A stretch of DNA of 64,000 nt, taken from assembly GCA_023374025.1 (NCBI GenBank), contig SIJG01000020.1, positions 446,046 through 510,045 on the forward strand. The letters run 5' to 3'. The translations under genes and the position numbers were made by a program. Within the stretch, counting starts at the first letter, position 1, and each line of letters begins with the position of its first letter. The notes beneath the pieces were generated by a model. It searched no databases. It saw only the letters and a program-made list of their open reading frames with translations, and had not been told where the DNA came from. Shown here piece after piece: positions 1 through 12,500 of the stretch. This stretch comes from Heterodera schachtii. Its lineage: Eukaryota; Nematoda; Chromadorea; Rhabditida; Heteroderidae.

Positions 1-716
1 AGCGAAAATTTACAAAAAATTTAATTTTAACGTGCAAAATCCAATTAATTTATTGCGCACAATTAGGACATTTTGGTCCATCGAATTTTCACATTACAAA
101 ACGTTGCGCAAAACTCAAAAAGAAAAATGATAAAAAAAACTATGACACATCATTTTCCAGTGTAATTTTGTATATGAAAAAACGCACAAAAAATTCTCAT
201 TTTTCTGTAATCTCTGATGAGTCAAATTAATCAGTGGAAATCAAAAGAAAAATCAAAAATTCAATTGAAAAAAATGAAAATAAAAATTGAGCACTTTAAT
301 ATAAATACTGCTGATCAATAAAAAAAATTCGTCGAAAATTTGAGATTTTTCTAACAAAATTTTACTTAAAAAATTGAACAAATTTTACATGCCCAAAGAA
401 TTTGAAAAATATTAAAAAAAAGTTTACAACGTCATTTGGAATTGAACCCATGCCTCCAAAATTAAGGGGAAATGGCTTCTTTCTCCTCATATACATCTTA
501 ATGCCCAATTGTCATGGGTTCGAAACCGCTCGACAGATGGCGAATTATTTTGAGTTTTCTTTACCAAAGTTACATTCCATCTAACATTTTTTTAAATTTC
601 TACATATCTACTTTAATTTTATGCTTTTTTAATTTTGTCTATTTTTCCGATTTTTTGTTTTGATAATTTTTTCTGATCACACTTCAATTACATTGTGTGA
701 TTTGATCCACCTATAG
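1..716. other. AT-rich sequence before the first recognisable exon
   Basis: No coding exon is convincing here. The stretch is probably intron or upstream sequence of the plus-strand gene whose last exon follows at 717. Two short stretches resemble a tRNA B box (about 437-447 and 513-524), but no cloverleaf can be drawn around them. Confidence 0.3.
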
Positions 717-792
717 GATGAAGCAAATGCAGGGCGCCTCGGGCTTTGGTGGCGGTGCCGGCGGCGGCGGTGGTGGCGGAAGGCATAAGTGA
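717..792 (+). CDS. Last exon of an unidentified gene, glycine-rich C-terminus (partial)
   Basis: An intron acceptor (CTATAG, ending at 716) is followed by an open frame reading MKQMQGASGF, then a run of about ten glycines, then RHK and a TGA at 790-792. The GC-rich codons stand out sharply from the AT-rich surroundings, which favours a real coding end. The rest of the gene would lie to the left, outside the window. I do not recognise the protein. A chance GGC/GGT repeat is the alternative. Confidence 0.4.
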
Positions 793-1709
793 ATATGAGA
801 AAGACAGAAGGCACTGATGATGGAATGAACACAGACAGTTCTTCAAATTGATCAGACGGAACTGTGCGGCGAATGAATAAATGATTGATTAAATTTGTTG
901 GGGGTTTCCTGTGATTTTTTACATATTTCACAAATATTCTTTTTTGTGTTTATATTTACATGTGTATGTCGTCTTTGTGTGTGAGCCGCTATTTTTTTTT
1001 CATTCCATTTCCTAATTTGTTTTTGACAAATGAAAAAAATAACATGGATTTATCCCTTTTTGGATTAGGCAAAAAATTCGAAATTTGTTCAAATTTTGAT
1101 TCGGGATAGCGACCGTCTTGGGGGTTTAAGATTTTCAGACCTTGGGGGGAGGGACGCTGTGCCCACTCGAAAATTTTTTGTTTAGATCATGTTTAAGAAA
1201 TTTACTCCCTTAGGCGAGGGGATGTATGTACTCATTTGTCACTGTACTTATCCCGAAATTGACCGAAAATTTGCGATCATTTGATCAAGCAATCTTGAAC
1301 ACCTTAGCGGGAGAGGAATTCCCGATTTTCTAAAAAAATTATTTTCAAAAATATAGCAGGGGGACGGCAGACAGACCTGAATGGATTAGCTAACACAAAT
1401 CAAATGGGTTTTCATTGTTTACCTCGCACAAAAAAATATATAATCAAAAAAATAAAAACAAAAATTTGTGAGAAGAGAGAGTGACCGATGGATGACGCGG
1501 GAAGAGAGAGAGAGAGAGGAAGTGAAAAATAATTGGCCGGGAAGAGACAACGGACGGAAACACGGAAATTGAGAAGAAAATGGATGGATGCACAAAAAAA
1601 ATGCGGGAAAAATATTGTTTTTTAATTGACCGATCAATTAGGATCAATTAGTGTGTGTTTAATGATGGGTCGGTGGGTCCGCCGAACTTTTTTGCCCCTT
1701 TCCGCCGCC
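793..1709. other. Intergenic sequence, no gene seen
   Basis: AT-rich sequence between two genes that converge on it. A purine-rich stretch (about 1470-1530, GAGAGA) gives spurious minus-strand reading frames. Nothing functional was recognised. Confidence 0.4.
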
Positions 1710-4700
1710 TCATAAAACGGTGACCACAGCGGGGGCGACCACTTCCTCGTCCTCTTTGGTGTGCCCGTAGGGCAGTGCCAAGTCGAAAATGATCGGATCA
1801 TACTCAGTGCGCAGCTTGTGATCACAAATGGACGCGTTGATGAACGTGGTTGTGCCTTGGGGGAAGAAATTTTAAAAAAAAATGCCGGTCAATGTTGGCA
1901 TGGACTCAAATTTTTTAAAAAAGAAAAATTAATTTGGCCATTAATTAGTGATGATAGGACTAGGAATTATTTTTTTTAAAATCCCCAAAGAATTTTTACG
2001 AAAAAATGCCGGAATATTGAGCAAATATTTAAGAAAAAATAAAAACATTTTCACTGTTTGGCATTTTTGAACAGATTTTGCTATTTTTAAAATTAAAAAA
2101 AAACTTTTTTAAATGCCCGAAAAAACCGAAACTAAGAATTTTTATGTACAATTTTTGCTTCAAATTTGAGTTGAAAATTTAAAGAAATTTCTTATGAAAA
2201 TTCGGTAAAATATTTTTTAGAAAATATATCCCTAAAAATCGATTTGACTCAAATTCTTCAAAAAAAATAAAATAACTTGGCCACAACAAATTAATGATGA
2301 AATGCCCTGGGGCCAAACAATTTTGGATAAATGCCAATTCCAGAAATAATTTTCTAACATAAATTTGTGTTGTCCTACCATTGGTGGTGCACCCGTGCTG
2401 CTGGTGGATGTGCCCGAACACGTGGTATCTGTATGGCACAAAAATGAATCTGACTGTGCCCCGAACAACAAGGCCCCGGGCTAGTTTTGGCCTATAACTC
2501 CAACTCCTTCATAGTTGACCCGATTTCTCTAATTGCCTTATAATTTCGAAAAATTTGATTGAGTTTCAAAAAAATTATGACCGAAAAATTTCAAAAAAAA
2601 ATTTTTTTTTTTGTTTTTTGAGGCCCGCTTCATCTCGCCGCCTCCCCCCCCCCCCCCCCACCCTACCCAAATTTTTCATTGGAAATAACATTTTTATTTG
2701 TTTATTGAAAATGGGCGGAAAATTTTTTTGATTCTCCGGAAAAAAAACAAAAAAAAACATTTTATCGCCTGGGGCGTTTATCTCTAAATGCCAAAACCAT
2801 GGGAAGTCCCCGCTTGAATCGCCCATGCCCTCCCTCACTTTGGCTTCACTCTGAATTCAATTGTGTTCAACAACTCCGCGCATCCGGCCAAGATGCCGTC
2901 CAGCTTTGTAAAACTGTTGAAGTCGCCATGGCCTGGGGCAAAAAAATTTTTTTAAACGTCACCCATTAACGAAACCGGATTAATTATCCAAGTTAATTAG
3001 CCTAATTAGGGTTTTTTTAACATGCGCAAGTTACAGAATTTAGTCATTATGACTGTTCTTGTCTTGAGTCCCCAATTCTTGTGTCTCGAATCAGAGAATT
3101 TCGAGTCCCTTTTCATTACGCTGACTACTGATCAATTTGCCACTCTCGACTCTCGGCCTTCATTAATTAATAATACGGTTTTAAATAAACACGGCACGGC
3201 CATTTTTAGGCCATTGAAGCAATTAGCCCTCCCGAGAATCAGTGTCATTTTCCATTTGCTGACCAAGTGGCGGTGTGTGGGTGACCAGCACGTCGAGCTT
3301 GCTCGGGATCTGATTCCACTTCTGCAACAGTGCTTGGCCCCTCTGGCGATAAAATGCGTAGCCGGGCTGAATGCGTAATTAATCAGATAATTAATTGCCG
3401 GTTATCAATCGGCCCCCTAATTAGTGCAATAAAATCACTAATTGGTTAATAAACAAAATTTTGGGCCCAGCAATGATTTCCGGCACTTATTTTTGATCAA
3501 TTAATGGAATATCGACCAGTTGTTGTTACAGTAACCTACCATCGGATGCCACGGCGCACCGTACACTTTCAAACCGAACACCTGTGACAAATTGTAGGGG
3601 TTTAGTAGTCAATCTACAAAAAAAATGTTTTTGTCTTACCTCAATTTGCCGATCACACAAATAAATGCAATTCGTGAGCAATTCGTACGCCTAAAGCAAA
3701 ATTGAAAAATTAAATTAAAAATTATTTCCTAAAAATAATTAAAATTATAATTTTTAAATTAAAATAAACATTGAATGCTTTTGATTAATATCAAATCATT
3801 TCGAATAAATGATCAGTAATAAAAATTAATTTGTTTAGTTAAAATTTGACTGTGTTTGATCATTTTGAAAAAGACGCCTCCTTTGTTTGGACCATGGTCT
3901 GATCAGAAAGACATTTTCGACCTGATCAAATCACACGATCCTATCCAGACCAAGGACCTTTCCCATGTCTGATTGTGAGTGGGCAGTGACTGTTTTTTGA
4001 CTCTGATTTGATCAGAGCTCTTAGAAAATGGTCATACATGGTTTAATCGGAAAGAAATCTGATTAAATCGGAAAATTCCGCAAATATCACCGATTTGATC
4101 ACTTTTTTGATCGAAAAGAGTTAATTTTGAACCATGGTCTGATCAAACCAGGAAATGCCGATCAGTAAAGCATCGTTTTGGTAAATGCCATGCCATTCCC
4201 ACCTTGTTAATGCCCAACATGGACAGCCCGGCCAACTGTCGTTCGCTCATCTCCTCGCCGTCCTCAAAGCCCAGCTCGTGGTTGCCAGGCACCACAATTT
4301 TCACTTTGTGTGGCAATGTGCCTGAAGGGCAATGCGGAAAATTTTTTTGTGCCAGCCGATGAATCATCGAATCAATTTGAAATTTTAGTAAAATTTCAAA
4401 TTTTCACCCAAATTTTCGAAATTCCGGTGCAAAAAAAATCATCCAGGATCCAAAAACATTGCAAAAAAGCGGTGATCAATTAATTATTCCCTTGGATCAG
4501 TAAAATGTGTTCAGTTTTCTAGAAAAAAGCGCTGATCAATAGTGATCACTGATCACTCTCGTCACTGACCTATTTGCTGATTGAATTTGATCACTGCACT
4601 GACGTCGCCGCATTCCGTGAAATCGCCCGCATGGATCAGCACGTCACTGGAGGAATGGAGAGAATTTTTTGATTGACAATTCTCAAAATCAAAAATTTGC

Positions 4701-6391
4701 CGTTGGCTTACCCATCCGGGATCAAATGCAGAATTTCGTCCAACTGAAATGGGAAGTGATTGAATTGGTTAATCGGTGAAATGCAAAAATTAAAAAATAA
4801 ATAAAACAGATTGGAATCGAAAAAAAATAAATTAATTACTAAAAATGAAAATCTTAAAAAACAAAATATAAAATTTTAAAAAGCGAAAAAGATACAAAAA
4901 TTTTTTTTGATAGATGAAAACGAAACGCGAAACTGAAAAATGCCGAAAAAAGTGGATGAAAGTAAAAACAAAATGAAATATTGCATATCCATGGTTGAAA
5001 TCTTGAAATCAAACACATTTAATAACAATCCCATAATAACTGGCGAAAGAAAAATGTTGTTTAAATGATTGCATATGTATCAAAAATAATAAATTTACGC
5101 ATTTTTTTGTTTGAAAATTAGCGAAATTTTAATAAAATTTATTTCGAGTTTGCCAAAAATTAAGCATAATTTGCTTTAAAAAATTCATTTTACATATAAT
5201 CGAACAATACACAAACTCATTGTTCACCCACCTTTTCATGGGTGTCCGAAATGCACACAAATCGCACATAAAATGGGGGCACAAATATTATGGCAATTAA
5301 AAACATTTGTTGGCAATTTGAAATGCCAAAACTGTTACACTGCTTTATCTTCTACTGACTTTATCCGGATGAATTGGCGTGTTCAGCCTGAATGATTTGT
5401 TAATGATTATTTTTATGACATTTTAGATGGAAATTTTTTATTGCCGTGTGCCGAAAAATTGTTGGGTAGCATGGCAGCGCCCTCAATTTTAGGTTAATTT
5501 GTATAGGATAATTTTTGTAAAGCCCCCGAAATTTTGAAAATGCGGGGCTTTATAGAGTCCCAAAAAATTGTAGGGCTTTGTAGAGCACGAAATTTGAAAA
5601 AATGCGGGGACGGGGACACCGTTTCTAAAAAAACCCTGTTTTTTTGGGGCAGGGGCATCACCGTTATTAAAAAAAATTCGGTGAGCGGGAGTTCCGCAAA
5701 ATCCCCGCCCGCCCCCCGTCAGGAACCGAATATTTTGACATAAATAGGGGATACTGTATTCACAGTAAGTGTTTGAATTTTGCGTGGTCAGGAAATAGTA
5801 CAGTATACCAGAGTGCGTCTTACAAATTAGTTTAAGAGCCTTTGAGTGCCTACCGTAACACTTTGGCCGGGTCACAGACGCGTCCCTGTCGCAAATACTT
5901 CTTCCACAATTCCACCGGACGATGGGACATTCTGGAGAAAGTTGAAGTGGGGATTAAAAACAGTTTACAAATTTATTTGGCTACGCAACTTGGGCAATGA
6001 AAGAAAGTTTCAGAATGCCAATTTCCGGTTTTTGAAATTCCGTCAAGTCGACTGAGTCCCTTCAAATCTAAATCCAAGGCTCTCGTGGGGTGGGGGATCA
6101 ATTCTCGGTCTTGACTCAGAAATTCATGAAATCTTGGCATTGAAACAACTTTTGCGCCCCCCCCCCCCCCTCCCTCTGTTTCCATGGATTAATGGCAAAA
6201 CGTGGAAAACCAATTTTTTTTTTTTTTTGAGAGCTTAGACCTAGGTTTAGGCCAAGTCTATTCGAAATTAAAGAATTTTTATTTTGTACATTTTGCCATA
6301 ATCCAACTCCCATGGGCTAATCCCATGCCATGCCATTGAGGAAAACGTATTGCTCTTACGGGTCGGCACGGATGATGCCATTCTCGAACAT
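1710..6391 (-). CDS. Metallophosphoesterase of the MPPED1/MPPED2 (UPF0046) type
   Basis: A calcineurin-like phosphoesterase, a metal-dependent hydrolase; mammalian MPPED proteins hydrolyse cyclic nucleotides weakly. Twelve exons fit with consistent phases: 6391-6360, 5931-5854, 5331-5232, 4743-4712, 4646-4570, 4321-4203, 3690-3640, 3581-3540, 3366-3264, 2932-2839, 2428-2379 and 1855-1710. They add up to 307 residues, close to the family's roughly 290-330. The metal-binding motifs occur in the right order: RFVCISDTHEK (D-x-H), GDVLIHAGDFTE (GD), VVPGNHE (GNHE), VTHTPPLGHGDF and YHVFGHIHQQHG (GHIH). Family-specific blocks also match: LLTNCIYL, YGAPWHP, GQALLQKWNQIP, ELLNTIEFRVKP and TTTFINASIC. 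All ligand residues seem intact, so the enzyme is probably active. The first three exons are the least certain; they were chosen because their phases join. No signal peptide is evident, so it is probably cytosolic. Confidence 0.87.
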
Positions 6392-6716
6392 GGTGATGAT
6401 AATATTTTTGTTGTTGTTTTGCTGCCGCTTCCACTAATTGCTTGTTGTCTCTGCAGTGATAGACCACACACAAAAATAAAATGAAATGTTGTTCAGTGAG
6501 AGAAAGAGACACACACAGAGAGAGAGAGGGTACAGTAACCCTTTTTGCTTTTTCAGATTACGATCGTCGCTTTTTGAGGGCCCTCTGCTGACAAATGAGT
6601 CCAAATTGTTATGTCTGAGTTAATTCGCTGAGTTAACGACGGCAAACGGCGCCGATGGAAGTCCAATTTTCTCTGGTAGAAAAACAGAAATTTATTTATG
6701 AAAAACAGAAATTCAC

Positions 6717-7310
6717 GTGAAGAATGCGAGGAGAGGGGGGAGAATTTTTAAAAATGAAATGGACGACAAAAATAGGGGGGGAGGCAGGACGGATGGGAAA
6801 AGAGGGCGGCGGGAAGAGCGAGGAGGAAAGAAGAGCAAAAGGAAGAGAAAAAGGAGGAGAGGAAAGGAAAAAGAAATGGGTGAGGGGATGAACAGGAGTG
6901 GATTTAGAAAAGAGATAGAGGAGGAAAGAAAATGGATTTAGGACAAAAGAGAGTGGATGGAAAGAAAGGGGGAAGAACAAAAGGAACAGGAGGACAAAAA
7001 GGAGTTGAGAAAGAGAGAAAGAGAAGAGGGAAGAAGGAAATGAGAGAAAAAAAGGAGAGGACGAATTGAAAAAGAAGGAGAGGAATGTGAAAAGAAATAG
7101 GACAGGGCAGAAAAGGAATGGGCAGAGAGAAAGAGGAAAAAACGAATGTGGGGAGAAGGGCAAAAAAGAGGAAAGGAAGAGAAAGAGGAGGGGAGGAATC
7201 GTAGAAGGAAGCGGGATGAAAGGAAGAGACGGGAAAACAAAAAAATAGAGAGAAAAGAAAAAAAAGAAAAAATCGAGAGGACAAAAAGAAAAAAAATGAA
7301 ATTGGGGGGT
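6717..7310 (+). repeat. Polypurine (GA-rich) tract of about 600 bp
   Basis: The plus strand is almost entirely A and G (GGAAGAG, GAGAAAG and GGGG blocks). This keeps frames open on both strands and produces the S/F/P-rich and R/K/E-rich translations, which I regard as spurious. The tract lies upstream of the MPPED gene start (6391) and might belong to its promoter region. Confidence 0.8.
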
Positions 7311-10300
7311 GGGGAGGGGAGATGAAATCAGATTAATAGGGGGGGGGAGAGATAAGAAATTGAAAATGGAAAGACAGAATAAAAAAACAAAATGGGGAAA
7401 TGAAAGTTGGACCTGTTTTTTGAAGGGATCAGTGATCAGAGTCAATGACCATTAATTAGCGTGGGAAGGGTGAGGGATTGAAAATTCATTAATTATTTCA
7501 TTAGTCATCGGAAAAGGCAATCAGTAGCAAAAAATGTTCTTGAAAAGGAAACCAAGGTCGAGAATGTTTGACCATTTCGTCATCTGACTGTTTGTTGATT
7601 AAATGTGTTAACAGCAATTTTTTGTTGATCCAACAGAGAGAGCCCGGAATTTGAAAAATTTCGGATCAAGATCAGGGTTAGGGTTCGGTATCTGGGTCCG
7701 GACCAGAACTCAGGATTAAAATCCCGTTTTTTCGGAATCTTATCTGGATGTTTTTTTCCAAAATTATTCAGATAAGACCAGAATTCCTGACAGAATTCAG
7801 TCCTATTCAGGATCCTAAGACCCAAGTCTGGATATTTTGTCTATTCGAAGCTGGAAATGCGATATTTGGCCAGGGCTAAGCCAATTGGTCAATTTATGCC
7901 ATTTGACATTTGAGGGTTAGCAAAACCGAAAAGTGTTCCGACAAGTTTCTTCCATTTTTGGATAAATTCATTTAATTGAACCAATTAGATTTGATAATAT
8001 TTTGTTTTGAATTCAACAAATTGGCCCAATTTGGTCATTTATGGCATTTTATTCGGTTTAAATATTTAAGATGGACTTGAAAAGAGAAAAGTGCCAAAAA
8101 GATTTAAAATGGACTTGAAAAGGGAAAAGTGCCAAAATATTGTGTCCATTATTCATTTTTAAAAGAAAATTCACTCAATCAAAATTAATATTGCTAATAT
8201 TTTCTTTTGAATGGACTCAATTTTGTTTAACTATGGCATTTTGTATGATCAATGATCCTTTATCTTGAATGCCTTTTAAATAAAAATGCCATTTTTTGCA
8301 GTAAATAAATGAAAAGTTGAGCAGACAAACGGACGATTGACGACGCCGGCGGCAGCGGCACTAAAAGACAACACGCCAAATGTACACACACATAAATAAA
8401 AATAATAAATTGTGTGTGTATTGGGGGGAATGGGGCAGTGGAACGGGAACGGGGGGGGGCATAAATCGGGGGGACGGGGAGAGATCGGCGGGGGCGATAA
8501 GCGGGGGGAGGGCGATAGAGAAGGGATGTGTAAAGTGAAGAAGCAATTCAGTGGAGGGGTGAGAACCAAAGTTGAGTGAGAAAGCTGGTGAAAATGGAAG
8601 ACAAGTAAAGAAAGAATAAAATTTAAAATTACAATTTTAAAAAAAAATGGATGGGATAATGAAAAGGTAGAGGGGAAGTGGGACTGGGATAAATGGAGAG
8701 GGGATCAACAAATAGGATAAAAAAAAACAGATAAAGGAAGACTGGGAATCCCGATTTACCGACCCTGGGAAATTCTCTATGTGTTGGGCCTAATCGGAAA
8801 ATCACCGAATTTTTCGGTTCTAATTTTAAGTCCCAACCTGGGAAATTCTCGAATTTTCTGGCCTAATTTCAATTCTTGTAACTCGCTCTGGAAACTCTCG
8901 CTTTCTGGTGCCAACGACCAACGACTCGCGAAATTACGATAAAGGAGGATAAAGAAAAAGAGGAGGTGGTGGAAGATGGCTGAGCATTGGATGAGGATGA
9001 TTACTGATCAGTACCCGTTGGCATTGAGTACAGGATGAGGATGATCACTGATTGGAAAATGAGGATTAATGATCATTGATCAGAGAGAGAGCAACATAGA
9101 AAAAACAGGAGGAAGAAAATGAGGGGGGATGGACAGCGCCGAGAGGAGATGAGATGGGTGAATAGGAAGAATGAAAATGGAAATCGCAAAATGGGCGGGC
9201 TGAGGGGGGGGGGGGGGGGGGAGGGGGTGCAAAAACTGCAAAAATCGAAGAAATTGGGACACAAGGCTCAAGTTGCGTGAGTGAGTGAATGAGTGAGTGG
9301 ATCGACAACGACGACCGATGACACGACAACGCCGGCGGCGATAAGTATCATCAAATCCGTGGGCGAGAGGGTCGAATCGAAACTCAATCGTCAACCCCTG
9401 GGGGGAAGTGCCGAGGGCCGGGGGGGGGGGGGAGGGGGCGCAAAGACTTTTTCAATCCGCTGCTCTCCCCTCAAGAATCCATTTGCTCTCGGGGCTGACT
9501 GAAAATGCGCGTCATTTGAAAATTTTAGGTAAAATTTTGAAAAATTACTAAAATTTAAAAAAATAAATATATTGTAATTGATAAATTTTCAAAATTGTGA
9601 ACGAAATAGTCTATTTTTTTTTACCGAAATTTCGGAAGTATTAAAAATGGGCCTCAATTATTGAGTCGAGTCAGTGTAAATGTCGGAATGCCGGGGAAGA
9701 ATAAATGCCGGGTGATCGTGGTACCAAAATTCGAGCATATGCCTAAATGCAAAGTTAAAATTGAAAAAGTAGGGAGAACAAATTTTTTCTCCACCCCTCC
9801 TGAAAGCCAAAAAAAAAATCCAAAATTCTGCACATGTCATTCATTGTTCACAGGAATGGACAAAATTTCGTTTTTTATTTTTATCTTGTCTCATTTTGGC
9901 GTTTTTTTTTTGTGTTTCTTTTCATCCCTCAAAAAAATTTTGCTTTATTTTTCTTTTCGGTTTTCAGATTTAAATTTTCGGATCGTTAGCGTTTTCCAGT
10001 TTTCGGTTTTTCGTTTTCTTTTTATAACAAATTTTTTTCTTTTCATGCCTGATGAGAGCGATACAACATTACGGCGCGGGTCACAGAAAAAAAGGAAAAC
10101 CAATTTTTTATCAATTTGTGTGCCGAATAACTGTCCAAAAATACCGGAAAGGGAAGCGCAAAAAAAAATTTTTTTTGGATTGATCAGTGGTGGTCATCAA
10201 GCAATAAATTGGGGTGAGGAAAATGCTATATCTGAGTCCAAATTGGCGGCGTCGCGCCGCACGCGGACGGATTAGGGACGGGCGCGCCCGCCGCCCCACC

Positions 10301-10799
10301 CAACCGCGCACATACATTTAAATTTGTATTTGTACCCTAAATTTTATTTTTTGGTTGTTTGAATATATGGCGCAAACATCATCGTTTTTGAAGCAGCACA
10401 CGCACCACAATTTTTCGTCCGTCCCCCCGGGGGCTCTCTCCTCCCAATGGATATATCCCTCGGGGTCGTCCCCCCGGGGGCTGCGCTCTCTTTTGTGCTT
10501 GCTCCGCTTATTGCTGCTGCTGCTGCTGCCTGTTTTGTTGACCTTGACACCCCTCGGGCGCGATTGGCGGGGAGAGGGGGCTAGAGAATGGAGGGCACAC
10601 TGACCAAAGACCCACAGACATATGCCGCTTGGGGGGAGAGGGAGAGATCTGCTGGGAACATCGGGAGAATGGGTGATTGGTCTCCTCCCATTTTACATCA
10701 TTCATCCCAAGGTAGTAGGGGAAAGGGGAAACTAAAAATGCCGCCGGGGAAGAGAGCGAAACAACCCAGCTGAAAAACGAAGAGAGGAAAATGCCCCTA

Positions 10800-11165
10800 G
10801 GGTGAGGAGAAAACGAAAATCACCCCTGGGTGAGGAAAAAGTGAAAATCACCCCTGGGGAAAAAAGACGAAAACCACCCCTTGGAACGAGGGAGACGAAA
10901 ATCACCCCTTGGGAAAGGAGAAGACGAATATCACCCCTGGGACGAGGGGAGAAAACGAAAACCACGCCTGGGGGTGAGGAGAAGACGAAAATCACCCTTG
11001 GGGGAGGAAAAAGATGAAAACCACCCCTTGGGACGAGGGAGACGAAAATCACCCCTTGGGGGATGAGAAGACGAATATCACCCCTGGGACGAGGGGAGAA
11101 AACGAAAACCACGCCTGGGGGTGAGAAGAAGACGAAAATCACCCCTGGCAGAGTGAAGAGAAGAA
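10800..11165 (+). repeat. GC-rich minisatellite
   Basis: Units of roughly 30-36 bp, each with a core like GAAAATCACCCCTGGGG and a spacer of GAGGAGAAGAC, are repeated about eleven times. A higher-order period is visible because the blocks around 10885-10990 and 11030-11130 repeat almost the same series of variants. Both strands stay open (210 codons on the minus strand, repeating PRGVIFVF). No start context, splice signal or non-repetitive flank supports a protein. Confidence 0.8.
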
Positions 11166-12292
11166 AGGAAAATTGCCCCCGAGGGGTAAAGGTGAAGAAA
11201 TGAAAGAGAGTAGGCAAATAACCTTGGGACGTGGTGCCATGCCCAGGGGCAAAAAATTCTTTTGTTTTTTTTTCTACCGATGACGGCATTGCATAAAAAT
11301 AAGGAACTTTTTCATTTACCCTCCACCCTAGAAAGGGCCAAGAGTTACAATTGGTCCCTGACAAATGAGGACAATGGAAAAAACTGATTTTGTGAATGCG
11401 CCGGAGGGGTCGTCGGCGAGGGAATGAATGTTTTCGTCACGCCGCTGATCACCGCACCCTTTCTTTCTGCCTCCGCCCAAACTAACTGTTGCTGAGCTGA
11501 TCACTCACCCCATTTGCTGCTGCTGCTGATGGTGCTGATTTGGGAGGAGGAGGAGGAGGAAGAACAGGAATGGGGAGTGATCAGAGGGCGTTTTAGTGAG
11601 TGATTTGGGTTTAATTGGTTTTGCGGTTGGCCCGCCCCGTTATATATGTGTTGTTGTGTATGTGTGTAAGTGTGCACGGTTGTCATCATCATCATTACAT
11701 GGTTAATTGGCCATAATTTGTTGGGTCCGGTGGCGGTGGCTTAATTGGCCACAATTTGTGCGCGGACAGTTGCGCGCACGTAATGAAGCTGATTTATGTG
11801 ATTAATGATGGGCAAACAAACAACAACAACAACATTGACATCCTCCCTATGACGACGACTGGTTGTACTTGTGCGATCGCGGCGTTTTTTTTTTATATAA
11901 AAAATTAGGGGAAAATTTTTTTTTGAAAATTTTCAGGGCTAGGCAAATCAGTCCGTCCCCTGTCATCCCTTCGAAAATTTAAAATTTCCGAAGGAAGACA
12001 GGATGCTTTCTTATTTTCAATAGCCTCTGCTACTGGTTAAAAATGGATTTTCGGGCCAGGGGTTCAAATCCAGTTGTCTGTAAAAAATTTTTAAATTATT
12101 TTTGGGCTTTTTGAGGTCAGTAGTCACTGATCACAAAAATTTGACATACATTCTAACTAATTACGAATACCCTAACCCTGATTCCCGAAACATGAACAAA
12201 AACACCAATTTTATAAAATAAAAAATTTGATTCATGAAAGATGCTTACTAATTAGTGTATTTATTACAACAGTGAAGATTAATCGGAAAATG

Positions 12293-12500
12293 GTACTTTT
12301 CCGTTTTGGGGCCAAAGTTGAAAAAAAAAATTTTAAATCAACAGCGGGCGCGTAGAATTTCTAAAGCTACGCGCCAAAATTATTTTGGAAGCATAAATGC
12401 CACAATTTAAGTTAGTATCTCTTCGAATGGATCTGCAATTCTACTAGCTCGCTGTTGATTTTTAAAAAATTCAAACTTTGGCCCCAAAACGGAAAAGTAC
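12293..12500. mobile_element. Hairpin MITE, 208 bp, with a perfect 9-bp target-site duplication
   Basis: The ends are long imperfect inverted repeats (about 50 bp each, starting GTACTTTTCCGTTTTGGGGC), so the whole element can fold into one hairpin. It is flanked on both sides by CGGAAAATG (12284-12292 and 12501-12509). A 9-bp duplication is typical of Mutator-like elements. It carries no coding capacity. Confidence 0.8.

Noticed and set aside
430..530. B-box-like GGTTCGAAACC and GGGTTCAATTCC suggesting tRNA genes
   Set aside because: No acceptor, D or anticodon stems can be paired at the right distances.
6696..7445. 249-codon minus-strand frame rich in F, S, P and L
   Set aside because: It is the complement of a polypurine tract; no domain, no splice context, and other frames are equally open.
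10732..11364. 210-codon minus-strand frame with PRGVIFV repeats
   Set aside because: Product of a minisatellite whose unit length varies; no non-repetitive part resembles a protein.
12040..12085. GGGGTTCAAATCC as a possible tRNA or SINE promoter
   Set aside because: The T-stem does not pair properly and no A box or poly(A)/T end was found.
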